Of a stretch of DNA of 64,000 nucleotides, positions 49,851 through 60,885 are shown piece by piece; positions within the stretch are counted from its first letter, which is position 1; each line of letters starts with the position of its first letter. The stretch is from assembly GCF_029962835.1 (NCBI RefSeq), contig NC_080578.1, positions 48,663,001-48,727,000 of the forward strand, written 5' to 3'. The notes below the pieces were generated by a model. It was not told the DNA's origin, searched no databases, and saw nothing but the letters and a program-made list of their open reading frames with translations. This stretch comes from Magnolia sinica (taxonomy: Eukaryota; Streptophyta; Magnoliopsida; Magnoliales; Magnoliaceae). The position numbers were made by a program, and so were the translations under genes.

Positions 49851-51390
49851 GTACGATCCCAACGTGGGTTATGTAATGATGTTTATGACGGGCTATACCT
49901 TGAGAGCAATGGCGGTTTGACGTCCCCATTGCAAGTATAGTGTTGGTTAAATGTCCGTATTATGACTTTCCCTAGGGCCCATGCGTGTAATGTGTAGGCC
50001 GTCTAGGCCCATCTTCGTTATGAACATCATCCATCCCATATAACATGTTTAGTTCCATGATTCATGATCATATGCATCATATGTATGCTTGATATGAGAA
50101 ATGACCGATCATAGCATATGCCTTCGAGCAGATTGTTTAGGGGCTCCCATACAGAGGGTGTTGCCCTACATGAGCGCACGATACGCGCATGATTGCTGCA
50201 TGACTAGATAGTGTGATTCATGCATTCGCATTGTATGATATGATTACTGTACGCCCTAGCGACATCAGGGCCGTAGCCTCCACAGACATATCGTGGTTAG
50301 CAGGATTTGATACCGAAAATACTGTTCTACATGGGGTGCGATAGATATCCCTGGGTGAAAGTCCCTAAACCCTTATGGTACCAAGAGGTTGCTCCAACGT
50401 ATAGATCGAGTGGGTGCATGAGCGCCGAGTGCCAATTACCAGATGGTTGCGCTTTCCATTGTGTCGTGGTCGGTTGGAAGGGGGTGTGGCCTTACCCGCC
50501 CGATAGTAGGGGGCAATGCTAGGCTGAGTCTGACCAGCTCGAGGAATGGGTCCGCTATTGACGAGCCGAGCCCGATATTGGCAGGCGGATAGTGAGGTCT
50601 TTTCCACTCACCTTATTGCGCGCAATGGGGCGGCAATCTGGCTTGGAGTGTACTAGACCCCGGTAATATCCCAGATTTTTGAGCTGTATTGATGTGGACT
50701 TAGATGAGGATTTGTATGCTTGAGTTGCATTTCGCATTGCATGGCCTTGGTATGGCCGACATCATTCAGGCTTTGCACCGCATGGCCTTGGTACGGCTAC
50801 GGTATTCTTGGCATTCATCAACATGTTCCGCATTACTCTAATACTGCATGGCTGCACCACCTTGAGCATATACTTTCACCACCCTCTAAGCTTTCCATAA
50901 GCTTATGCACGACCGTTGCGTGCAGGTGACGTTGGATCGTAGCAGCGCTGAGGCTTGAGCACGTAGCAGATCTTTTTGGAGCTTTTGGTCTATCATTATT
51001 GTATTTCCCTTTATGCTCATTGTACTTGTAAAGTTTTTTATTATAGCAGAAATGTGATTGAGTTTTTGATTGTTGTTTGTTGGTTATGCCTTTGGTTATG
51101 CTTCTTACGAATCAAACTGATGTTGAAAATCCTCCTTGTAGCATCCCAGGATCGGAACCTGGCGAATGGGCGCTGGGAGCCGAGAATGTGGTTCTACGGA
51201 GGCTGTCGGCGCCGGATTCGGCGATCGGGAACTTTATGAGCCCAGTTTCCGAGTTTGGGGCGTGACATGAGAAGTATCCAGATGGTCAGGTTAATGATAT
51301 AAATAGCAAAGGAATTCAGCCGAAGAAATCATCTAATACCAACCAAACCAAACTAAATCTATTGTTTAATTATCTTTTCAATTATCAATC

Positions 51391-51504
51391 ATTTACATTC
51401 CTTAGTGTAATCATTATCTTTATCAGTTATTTACACTCCTTAGTGTAATCTTTACCTTTACCCACTATTTACATTCCTTAATGTAATCCGTAACAGTAAT
51501 CAAG
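51391..51504. repeat. 38-bp tandem repeat x 3
   Basis: Three 38-base units starting at 51391, 51429 and 51467, each beginning 'atttaca(t/c)tcctta(g/a)tgtaatc'. They lie 84 bases after the TATAAATAG of LTR P. Confidence 0.85.
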
Positions 51505-51599
51505 TAATTGTTAACTTTAGCTGTAATCCGAATCTATGCTCATACGCTGAATGCAGTTCGAGTATCAAGCAAAGTTCTCATTCCAGAGAAGCGTTATGC

Positions 51600-52480
51600 A
51601 GTTGTTCTCTATAGCTAATTGTAAGAATTTTCTTTTTGTTTTATTTTTATTAAAGAGAAAAATCCTTTTATACAGAAAATATAGGTGTGACCCATTTTTA
51701 GAAGACGAATCCCACCCTCTAATTATCTCCTGATCATCTTAAGCAATATTATGCAAGTGGCTGTATAGGCGACCAATCTTATTAGAACTCGATCATATAC
51801 GGTCAATTTCTTACATATCTTCATATCTTGGCGTTAGGGAGGGGGAGGAGGTTTATAACTGTTCGGTTTGAATTGAGCCGTACATTCAATTATGAAACGT
51901 TCGCACTAATCACTTGGCCAGATTTGAAATCAAACCACAACACTAAGAACTATAGCTAAGACTTACCACTAATGGATTATTGCTACTCTTAGGATAACTT
52001 GAGATAAAGTAGATTGATAGATTTGTTTAGTATTGGATTGGATTTTGTTCAGGTCCGATCTGTTGATTTTCTCTACTATTTATAAAGTTATGGTGCAACT
52101 TATTCTTCCATATGCTTCTTTCATTACTTTAACGGTTATGGTAGTCGAATGGCCTCTCTCTATATCATTTCCATGTTATGTTTCCCTATTGTGAATGTTC
52201 CTTTTCTATAAGATAAGTTGTGTATATCGGTTGCCTCCCGTATCTTGGATTGGTCCACCGCGTTTTTCTCTCTACTTATTAAATTTTAGATAATTCATCC
52301 ATGTTGCTTCATCGACCATCCACTAACTGTAGCATTGGACTTATGCCCGCTATAGTTTTGTGAAAAAGTGTTCTAAATATATTGAAGATCTTTTTATCCA
52401 TATCCTATATATCTTCCATGTAATGCCATGTGTCACTTTCTTATTGGCTTTTTTTTAGAATAGCCGAGAGTATGATATAG
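51600..52480. other. Intergenic, no feature seen
   Basis: AT-rich sequence without a supportable ORF or a repeat matching others in the window. Confidence 0.5.
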
Positions 52481-52811
52481 CAAGGAATTTCCTTCTATTA
52501 GGACAGCCACATTCCAACTCCATGTGGCCTAATCAGCAGGTTGGATGGCAAATAAGCATTAAATGGGCCATAGAAAGTTTTATTGGTGGGTGTTTAATCA
52601 CTTCTGTTTTCCCATGCTTTGGTCCACGTGAGATTTGGATATGTCCCATTTTTGGGCCTGTGCATTAAAATAATGAACAAAAATACATGAAAGGTGCAGA
52701 TATGACACATACCACATGGTAGGTTCACGGAACACCATCCAATAGTGAGGTGGTTGCTGGCATGTGGACACTTCGTTACTGGAAGGTGCTCAGTATGGCC
52801 CCACCGGAAAC

Positions 52812-53335
52812 GGATTGGCTACTCCCCCTGCCATCGGCCCATGGCTGGTAGTCGGTGCTCTGTGGGCCCCACCATGATGTATATGTTTCATCCATGCCGA
52901 TCCATCTATTTTTTTAGATCATTTTAGGGTGTTAGACAAAAAATGATAGGTATATCCCAATCTCAAGTGGACCACATTACAGAAAACAGTGTTGAATGAA
53001 CGTCCACCATTAAAAACTTTTTGGGGCCATAAAAGTTTTGGATCAAGCTGATATTTGTTTTTTCCCATCAACTGGGTCTATATGACCTAATCAACAGATT
53101 AGATGTCAAATAAACAGTATAGTGAGCCTTAGGAGGATTTTAATGGTGGATATCCAATCACTATTGTTTTCAAGTGGTGTGGTCCACCTGATATTTATAT
53201 CCCTCTCATTTTTGGGATCAAGCCCTAAAATGATCTGTAAAAATGGAAGAACGGAATGGATGAAACATATACATCATGGTGGGGCCCATAGAGCATCGAC
53301 CACAAGCCAGGGGGCTGGTGTTGGGGAGAGCAGCC
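52812..53335. mobile_element. MITE 1, GGATTGGCTACTC foldback family
   Basis: A non-coding foldback. The left end is GGATTGGCTACTCCCCC, then 'ggctggtagtcggtgctctg' and GGGCCCCACCATGATGTAT; the right half repeats these in reverse complement (ATACATCATGGTGGGGCCC, then gagcatcgacca). The outer right end is degraded. The segment from 52490 to 52760 holds half of another, related element. Confidence 0.7.
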
Positions 53336-53486
53336 CCACCATGATGTATGATTTTTTATCCTCTTCATCTATTCATTTTTTTTAACCAAAGAATGAGGTA
53401 GATCCAAATCGCAGGTGGACCACCAGAGAAGGTGGTAATTGAACGCTTTTAGTTGAAAACTCATCGCGCACAAAAGTTTTGAATCA

Positions 53487-53614
53487 AGCTATTGCTCAAG
53501 GGGTAGACTCCTGAGCGTTTTAACACCGGATCGGGTACGACTACCCACAGGTGGTGAAATTCCACTAAAGTGTGTGTGCATGTGTAAAATAAAAATAAAT
53601 AAATAGATAAAAAG
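53487..53614 (+). mobile_element. SINE-like tRNA-derived insertion
   Basis: The head has a tRNA-type A-box-like string (attgctcaaggggtagactc) and a B-box-like string (gggtacgacta) about 35 bases later. A TG-rich part and an A-rich tail (aaataaaaataaataaata) follow. TGAATCA occurs on both sides (53480-53486 and 53615-53621) as a possible target duplication. It interrupts the body of a GGGCCC-type MITE. Confidence 0.5.
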
Positions 53615-53639
53615 TGAATCACCGGCGTTTCGGTGCGGT

Positions 53640-54186
53640 GAATTGGCTACTCCTCCTGCCACCAGCCAATGGCTGATGGTCGGTGTTCTATGATGTATGC
53701 CTTTCATCCATGCCGTCCATCTATTTTTCTAGATGATTTTATGGTACGAGAGCAAAAATGAGGTATATGCCAATTCGAAGTGGACCACATTGTAGGAAAT
53801 ACTGTTGAATTAATGTTGACCATTAAAAGCTTTTTGAGAGCATAAAAGTTTTGTACCATTCTGATCTTTGTTTTTTCCCTTCAACTGGGCCTGTGTGACC
53901 TAATCAGCAGATTGGATGTCAAATAAACAGTACAGTGGGCCTCAGCAGATTGGATGTCAAATAAACAGTACAGTGGGCCTTAGGAGGATTTTAATGGTGG
54001 ATATCCAATCACTATTGTTTTCTATGGTGTGGTCCAATTGAGATTTACATCCCTCTCATTTTTGAGATCAAATACTAAAATGATCTGTAAAAACGGATGA
54101 ACGGAATGGATGAAACATAGATATCATGGTGGGGCCCGCAGAGCACCGACCACCAGCCACGGGGCAGGTGGCAGAGTAGCCAATCC
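53640..54186. mobile_element. MITE 2, GGATTGGCTACTC foldback family
   Basis: A 547-bp foldback with ends GAATTGGCTACTC and GAGTAGCCAATCC, and inner arms 'ggctgatggtcggtgttct' / 'gagcaccgaccaccagcc'. It is of the same family as MITE 1. It carries a perfect 38-bp tandem duplication (53905-53942 and 53943-53980). Its right end is only about 100 bp upstream of the TATA box of the methyltransferase gene. Confidence 0.78.
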
Positions 54187-54269
54187 GTTCCGTCCAGCAG
54201 AGGGGTCGCTGCTGGCAGTGTCAGTATGCAATCCGCGTCGCTACAACTGCTGTCCGGGCACAGTAACAA

Positions 54270-54290
54270 CCAATAGCGGGCGTTATAAAG
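54270..54290 (+). promoter_or_regulatory. Candidate core promoter of the methyltransferase gene
   Basis: CCAAT at 54270-54274 and TATAAAG at 54284-54290. A GA-rich, then CT-rich, stretch follows from 54300, as in many plant 5'UTRs. Transcription would start near 54315. The local GC content and loss of repeats fit a genic border. The very short CCAAT-TATA distance is unusual, so only the TATA call has weight. Confidence 0.4.
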
Positions 54291-54314
54291 CCGTTAAGGA
54301 GCGTGAAATATGGG

Positions 54315-54626
54315 AAGGGAAAAGAAGAGAAAGCGAGTAGAAAAGAATATGTGAAAAGGAAGAGAAAAAAGACGATTGGACCGAGAAATTTAAGCCTGGT
54401 CAGTCTCCTTTTATTTCTCCTCTCTCGCCTTGTGTTCCTCTTACAGCCTCTCTCTCCTTTTAGACCGAATCCCCACTCTCGTTCACCAAAAAAAAAAAAA
54501 AAAGATGGCAAAAGAAAGCATCCCTACAGCTCCATTTCCTTCTTCCATTCATGGCCTTTTCTTCTTTATGTAAAAGCTTGCTGTTTTTCTAAAAAAAATA
54601 GGAGAGAGAGTGATAGAGAGAGAAAG
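54315..54626 (+). other. Possible 5'UTR exon with a 22-codon uORF
   Basis: Candidate non-coding first exon between the TATA box and a good donor (GAAAG|GTAGTG at 54627). The acceptor would be TTTGTGCAG ending at 55856, five bases before the start codon; the implied intron is 1230 bp. A small ORF at 54505-54573 opens ATGGCAAAAGAA (MAKE), the same first four residues as the main protein, and ends after 22 codons. Splice sites are judged by eye only. Confidence 0.35.
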
Positions 54627-55540
54627 GTAGTGCTTTTCTTATTGTGTTAGTTTGTTTCTTTCTTCTTCTTATACTGATTGGTCTGCTTTTTATGTTGTTT
54701 TGAGGTGTTTTTTGGTGAGCTCTGAGGTTGTAGCAGATGAGTCTCGTAGGTTGTTAAAAAAAATAAAATAAATAAATAAAACCAATATCAAGGAGTTCAC
54801 GGTGGTTTTGTTTTTTTATTGTTTTAGAGATTTCTTTTTCTTTTTCTATCTTTTTATTTTCTGTTTGGTTTCCTTGTTGTTGTAGTTGATCTTGATTTTA
54901 CTGTGTTGGAATGTCTTTTTACGTGTTTCTATGTTTTATATTTAAAATCCAATGATGGAGTCTGTCGTTGAGGGTTTTTTCTGCTTGTTTGTAGTATCTT
55001 TTTCTTTGTTCGACTCTGTTTCATCCTTGCCTCTGTTGTATGGAGATAGGATACTCGACCGAGTATACGCACATACTCGTGTTTTCAGTTTGAATAAGTG
55101 GGGCCCATGGTATAGAACGTCGGTCTATTGTGCGATGGACAATGCGTATCTAAAATATCGTTGATAGGACGATCCTAGCCTTTCAATTCGTCGCTTGCAA
55201 ATAGACAGTTGAGAAGTGTACCAGCAATCCAAATGCAACTGGAGAAGGAGCAGGATTGGCTATGGGATCTCCCAGTCACCAATTTTTCAAGACATAGTCG
55301 GTCGACCATTGGTGTCACCGGCTCGGTTGTATTTACACAAGGCCCGAGTATACTCCCAATGCCGCGATAATCTAATAAAGAACTTTGGTTTCTGCTTTGA
55401 TACATGTCAAATAACCACTTGTTCTATAAACTTGAGCCGCTGGAAGATGGCACATCAACAGGCTAGGGATACCGATGTGGTGTGAGTGGGAATGTGTGTG
55501 GTGTATGAGTGTGTAAAAAATTAAATTAAATTAAATTAAA

Positions 55541-55542
<2 letters not shown>

Positions 55543-55594
<52 letters not shown>
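55543..55594. repeat. (GA)n microsatellite upstream of the CDS
   Basis: Twenty-six GA units, preceded by a TTAAA pentanucleotide run (55515-55540). It lies about 270 bp before the start codon, in the presumed 5'UTR intron. Confidence 0.95.
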
Positions 55595-55597
<3 letters not shown>

Positions 55598-55861
55598 TAA
55601 CGCTTCCCAAATGGAAGTAAATTGGGCAAGGGTGGAAAGACACAACTCACACCATAAACAACCTTTTGAGAGAATATATCACTGGAGCATATTTGCTGCA
55701 TTGCCTAACCCATTTGAATTTCTCATGCGTCTATCTTGTCCAATAAATCCGTCTTGATTTTACCGAACACCCGCAATTCTGTTTCTTTCTATGAGAATTT
55801 GGATTGATAGGTCAAGATTCTGCGATGAAAACCACCAAGTATGTGAATTTGTGCAGATTTG

Positions 55862-56545
55862 ATGGCGAAGGAATACACGGGCGACAAGCATTATCCATTG
55901 GAATCGAAGCGGAAGCGTCTCACATTGGTGTTTGGCGTGAGCGGCCTCTGTGTTCTGTTCTACATATTGGGTGCATGGCAAAATACTAGCCCCAACACAT
56001 CCAACCGCTCCGAGGTCATAACCAAGGTTGGATGCGATCCAGCCACCAGTTCCCGCTCTGCAAACCTGCAATCATCTTCATCATCCACCCTCGACTTCCA
56101 GGCCCACCATCAGGTCAGCATCAACGAAAGCGTGATGGGGGCCCATACGTTCCCGCCGTGCGACATGAGTTACAGCGAACACACACCTTGCCAAGACCCA
56201 GAGCGGGCGAGGAAGTTCAAGGCGGAGAAGCTGATGTACCGAGAGCGGCATTGTCCCAAAAAGGAGGATCGTCTGTTGTGCTTGATCCCACCCCCACCCA
56301 AGTACAAGAACCCTTTCAAATGGCCTCAGAGCAGAGACTATGCATGGTATGATAACATCCCACATAGAGAACTCAGCATCGAGAAAGCCATTCAGAACTG
56401 GATCCAAGTTGAAGGTGATCGGTTTAGATTCCCTGGTGGCGGTACCATGTTTCCTCGAGGAGCAGATGCTTATATCGACGATATAGATGAGCTCATCCCT
56501 TTAACTAATGGGAAGATCCGAACGGCCATCGATACAGGCTGTGGA
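55862..56545 (+). CDS. PMT18-like: Methyltransferase exon 1
   Basis: Codons 1-228, phase 0 end at DTGCG|GTAAGA. It carries the cytosolic tail, the signal anchor, the variable stem and the conserved entry of the domain ([20 protein letters not shown], then [18 protein letters not shown]). An ATG at 55825, out of frame, overlaps the true start. Confidence 0.93.
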
Positions 56546-59500
56546 GTAAGAACAGTCATATTTTCCTTTTCATGGCTTCAATGTTTAGTAGTGAAAAATC
56601 CTCTCCTTAAAATTTTACCTTTCTGGATCTGAACCATTCATAGGTGGGCCCGGCATAAATCAGGTCGGCCTGCTCATCAGGTGGGTCACATTTGTTTGTC
56701 GAATGCAGACCGCCGGTCAATTTAGAGTAACCATCCATTTTTATGATGCACACCCAGCCAAGGTCACGAGTGGTTTGGGGCCCACCTGATGGATGGCCGG
56801 ATCTGGCATATTGATGCAGGGATGGACGTGATGAGGTTGAGCACCATCTTTCTTGGGAGGATAACTATTCCGAATTCATGAAACTACTCTTGACTCCTCG
56901 TAAAAATACCTTGAATCCCTGAGGAAATTAAAAAAATAGAAATAATTCAAGAAATTCATAATAAATTGATTGATTCTTAAAAAACTAGCTTACACCCTTT
57001 TAAATAGTAAAATATTAGAAATAAGTTTTGGAAGCAAATATAACCAAAACTCCTAGAAAACGTGACTTTCTACACTGTCATGATTTCTATTAGGCATCAT
57101 AGTTTTCGGCCAAGAAATAATAATTGTCCTATTTCTCTTAACCACGCTATTCTCCTAATATTTCTAAGCACGTTTCATGTTGGACACAATTCCTAAAGCC
57201 CAATGGATGAAGAGTTACAATCAAACTAAAACTTACTATCAATAGTATAAACGAAATTAAAATGAAAATTCAGCCGTCGATCTGACGGAATCTTGCAAAT
57301 TCAGCATGGGCAACCCGACTAGGCTAAAGTAGCTTCTCCTACCCAAAATCATATACGGCACATCAGATAACTCATTCTAGTTTATGAGATACGCCCGTTT
57401 TAAGGTTTTGACGGTCCGGATCAATTCCGCCTCCGATCGGGGCTTTTTTGGTCCATCTTAGCCATGAAATTGTATGCGACCCGCTCTACATCACACATGT
57501 AGGATGAAGATAATTCAAAATCCTCATTGCTCGATATCGGTACCAGGCCTCTTCTTAGTATGTGAATTTCTGAGATGTCTTTGTTTTGGCTGGGTGTTGG
57601 AGGTGGCAAGCTGGGGAGCTTATCTGCTAAATAGAGACATCTTGACAATGTCATTTGCTCCAAGGGACACACATGAAGCTCAGGTCCAGTTCGCGTTGGA
57701 ACGGGGAGTTCCGGCCATGATTGGTGTACTGGCATCTGAACGAATGCCGTACCCTGCCAGATCTTTTGATATGGCCCACTGCTCTCGCTGCTTGATCCCT
57801 TGGAATGATTTCGGTAAGGTTTTAATTTCCAATTCGATTGATATTCATAGCTGTTTTTACTTGGTCTTCTATCTCAAATTCAATTGAAACCATGTTAAGA
57901 TTGTAAATGTTTTAGACTGCGTTTTGATACGAACCTGAATTAAATATATGTACTTTTTAGTTCAATAAAGAGAAAAATGTCTGAATTGTAACAATGCTTT
58001 CCTAATATTTACAATGAAATTGCAGTTTCATTCCTTTCAAGCATGATTTGAAAGTATTGTAATTGCAATTTGGAGCAAAGTCTCTCAATGAATACAGGGA
58101 TTGGTAATTACAATTTGGTCATTTTGCTCTCTATTGAACTGAATTGTAGCAATTCAATTCGATAGTGCATCTAAACATGTCCTGGTGTTTTGAATTGATT
58201 GAATTTTCCTTAGACCAAAGATTTTTTTTTTTTTTTTGGGTGCAGACGGGCTATATCTGATTGAATTGGACAGAGTTCTACGGCCGGGAGGTTATTGGAT
58301 TCTCTCTGGCCCACCAATCCGTTGGAAGAAATACCACAGAGGCTGGGAAAGGACCAAAGAAGATCTGAAACAAGAGCAAGATGCGATCGAGGATGTTGCA
58401 AGGAGCATCTGTTGGACAAAAGTAATAGAAAAGGATGATCTTGCAATTTGGCAAAAACCCATCAACCATGTCGAGTGCGTTAAAAGCAGAACAATTTATA
58501 AGACGCCCCATATATGCAAAGATGACAATCCAGATACAGCCTGGTAAGACGCTCATTAACTGCCTCCATTCATCAACTGAAATCTGTGTTTGGATGCCAT
58601 ATTGAATCGAATTGCTACAATCGTAATCCTAAAGCTTGGTAACTCGACTAGAAAGTCGGCCGAGTCCACTTCGCTCAACAAGATTTCAAGTGAGTCACAA
58701 AGAAACTTGCCTGACAACAAGCTGACTCGCTCGAAATGATGTCGAATATAGTGACTCGAGCACGAAGGTGAGCTGTTTTGCTGTTAAAATTTAAATATAG
58801 CAGCAAGTTTCGAGCTGTTGAACTTCACTAATGAAACAAACACATGTAACCACATGCCACCAACCGATCCGTTTCTTCCTACTGGGGGTACTTATTTATA
58901 TTCTACAATTATTTGAATATATTTAATTTAATTATTGAATACCGAGTCAAGTCGAGTGAAGATGGAACCGAGTCAACCCAACATTGATGGATGTTAAGTC
59001 AAGTCGAGTTTCTGGATTCTGAACTACATCTACAATTTGAATCCAGTCCTTGGTATGAATACAAACCTAAATGCATTTTTGTTTTTTTTTTTTTTTTCTA
59101 TTCTTTTTGTTTTTGAAAGCTATGCAATTTCGTCATTTAGGCTTTGCTGAGCTAATTATTGCAATTCACTTCAATTGTGCACCCGAACGCTGCACTATAG
59201 AAGTTGAAAGATGTTGGGTTACTCAGACCACTATACACAACCAATCAGTGTACACCTACTCACTATAAAAATTGCATTTTGAGAATCCAAACATGCATTT
59301 CTCTCTCTTTATTTTTGGTTCAAAACTTGATTCAGATTCAATCCCAAGTCTGAGTTGACTCGAACTCAGGCATTCGATTGAGTTTTCTTGCATTCATTTC
59401 AGCTCTCTCTGGTTTTGGATATACCCCTTGTATCGAGTGGCAGATTTTTAGCTGATTTGGTTATGATTCCTATACAAAGGTACAAGAAAATGGAACCTTG

Positions 59501-60460
59501 CATAACCCCACTGCCTGAAGTAAATAGCGAAAGTGAAGTAGCCGGTGGGGCAGTGGAGAAATGGCCAGCCCGGGCATTTGCAGTCCCACCTAGAATAAGG
59601 AGTGGATCTATTCCTGGAATAACCGCTACGAAATTCCAAGAGGACAATGATGTATGGAGAGAGAGGGTCGCATACTACAAGCGGATCATCCCTCCTCTAT
59701 CTAAAGGACGTTACCGTAACATAATGGACATGAATGCCATGCTTGGAGGGTTCTCCGCCGCGCTACTGAAATACCCATTATGGGTCATGAATGTGGTCCC
59801 CACCGATTCGAACCACGATACTCTTGGTGTGATCTACGAGCGTGGATTCATCGGGACATATCAGGACTGGTGCGAAGCCTTCTCTACGTATCCCAGAACA
59901 TATGATCTCATCCATGCTAATGGCGTGTTCACCATCTATCAGGACAGGTAAACAGTTCGACGATCAATAATCAGCTCTAAAGTGCCCGTCTGATCTGAGA
60001 GATACGAGCTGTTCATGAAGTGGGCCCCTACATGTACATACCAATCATCAGGTGGACCATGTGTATGTTTAAAGTGTACAGTATTCTTCATGTATTTAAT
60101 AATCATTTTATTCTTCATATAGCGGCCCATTTGATGAACGGTATGGATCTCTCAGATGCGCCATGGTAGCAATGTAGTGAGCCAGAGTACAAGTTGTGAT
60201 GGATATATGTTTTTTTTTTTTGTAATGAATGCAGGTGTGACATTACATACATTCTGTTGGAGATGGATAGGATACTGAGGCCAGAAGGAACAGCAGTATT
60301 CAGAGATACAGTGGATATACTGGTGAAGATACAAGGCATAATTGGAGGGATGAGATGGAAGAGTGAGATCATGGATCATGAAAGTGGGCCATTTAATGCT
60401 GAGAAAATCCTAGTTGCTGTGAAAACTTACTGGACTGGCGAGGCTACAGAAGAGAAGTAA
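55862..60460 (+). CDS. PMT18-like: Probable pectin methyltransferase, PMT16/17/18 type (QUA2/TSD2 family)
   Basis: Five exons: 55862-56545, 57603-57813, 58246-58543, 59480-59947 and 60235-60460. All introns are GT-AG; the joined frame is 1887 nt, 628 residues, with no stop. Residues 20-37 form a type II signal anchor after a basic stretch (KRKR). A Ser-rich stem with N-glycosylation sequons (41, 45, 48) follows, then the methyltransferase domain: [17 protein letters not shown] motif [13 protein letters not shown] (224-236), [37 protein letters not shown] (307-316), NIMDMNA (478-484), MNVVPTD and [18 protein letters not shown]. Relatives are Golgi proteins needed for homogalacturonan methylation and cell adhesion (established for QUA2/QUA3). 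Length fits the roughly 630-640 residues of the group. The start is set by the MAKE-type N terminus. The exact paralogue is not resolved. Confidence 0.95.
56640..56830. repeat. GGGCCC-type repeat fragment in intron 1
   Basis: Contains 'ggtgggcccggcataaatca', 'catcaggtgggtcaca' and 'ggggcccacctgatgg', with weak inverted symmetry. It is probably a decayed MITE of the type common in this window. The rest of intron 1 and introns 2-4 show no coding or repeat features beyond T-tracts. Confidence 0.5.
57603..57813 (+). CDS. PMT18-like: Methyltransferase exon 2
   Basis: Codons 229-298 plus one base. The acceptor is TTGGAG|GTGGCA; the donor is TTTCG|GTAAGG. It completes the SAM-binding loop started in exon 1 and ends just after HCSRCLIPW. 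Confidence 0.92.
58246..58543 (+). CDS. PMT18-like: Methyltransferase exon 3
   Basis: Starts after a T17 tract and TGCAG; ends at GCCTG|GTAAGA. It encodes [17 protein letters not shown] and the following SICW and [11 protein letters not shown] blocks up to Trp 398, whose codon is split by the intron. Confidence 0.92.
59480..59947 (+). CDS. PMT18-like: Methyltransferase exon 4
   Basis: Acceptor ACAAAG|GTACAAG, donor GACAG|GTAAAC. It encodes residues 399-553, from CITPLPE through RAFAVPPRI to the second Rossmann-like half with [13 protein letters not shown] and the [10 protein letters not shown] block. Confidence 0.93.
60235..60460 (+). CDS. PMT18-like: Methyltransferase exon 5
   Basis: Acceptor AATGCAG|GTGTGAC after a T-rich tract. 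It encodes [18 protein letters not shown] and ends [12 protein letters not shown] followed by TAA at 60458-60460. No clear AATAAA is seen shortly downstream. Confidence 0.93.
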
Positions 60461-60885
60461 CTAATATTTGTAATTTTTCTTCCTGAGAGAGGGGTTCTTT
60501 TCTCCTGAATTGTGCTGTCTCATCAGCCGTACATATGGCGTGCGTGGTACGTGTTGATCCAGACAATTCAGATCATAGGATGTGGTCCCCTGTAGATGAG
60601 AATAGCCCGAAATACGCTGAGTGAATGATATCAACCATCTAATTTTTGTTCTTAACCGTCCGTTTGGTTTAACTACCAATTTTATTATTGGGACCGTTCG
60701 ATCAGTGTGTTTTTCAGGCTATGCTACATCCACATGGTGGCATACGATTTGGACGGTCTCGATTGATGTCCATCCGTGTCATGTGTACGGTGGTTGAGGA
60801 TGGCAACTTAAAGGTTGGCGGTTGTAGTACGTGGGTTTTGCCTTATTCTATCAATATATGAAACTGTAAAGAGTAGGGTGTTATG

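Larger units (their letters stand above)
44187..51267 (-). mobile_element. Solo-LTR family A, copy A4 (contains B3)
   Basis: A minus-oriented family A LTR. On the + strand it begins TGTAAGCCCC and ends GGGGCGTGACA, with a perfect duplication TGAGA (44182-44186 and 51268-51272). Without B3 it is about 3.98 kb. The family TATA box is mutated here (TATCAAA). The R-U5 block at 44187-44480 is the best-preserved match to A1 and A3. Confidence 0.88.
43918..51600 (+). mobile_element. Plus-strand LTR P, split by A4
   Basis: A purine-rich tract (43894-43917, with a run of six G) is followed by TGTTCGTCCC, a good 3' LTR start. About 260 bases later A4 interrupts it. On the other side of A4 (51273 onward) are TATAAATAG (51299-51307) and a three-unit tandem repeat, as expected for the promoter and R region. 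The LTR end is not located; 51600 is approximate. Confidence 0.45.

Noticed and set aside
53480..53560. A genuine tRNA gene
   Set aside because: Only A-box and B-box-like strings are present. I cannot fold a cloverleaf with paired acceptor stems, and an A-rich tail follows, so a SINE is the better call.
54221..54650. Open frames of 96-115 codons on both strands
   Set aside because: They lie in the GA/CT-rich presumed 5'UTR of the methyltransferase gene. They have biased composition, no domain, and none is conserved in any family I know.
56032..56407. Two 106-108 codon frames inside exon 1 of the methyltransferase
   Set aside because: They are shadow frames of the true coding frame.
57421..57735. 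Minus-strand 104-codon frame over exon 2
   Set aside because: It is antisense to the conserved SAM-binding exon and has no domain of its own.
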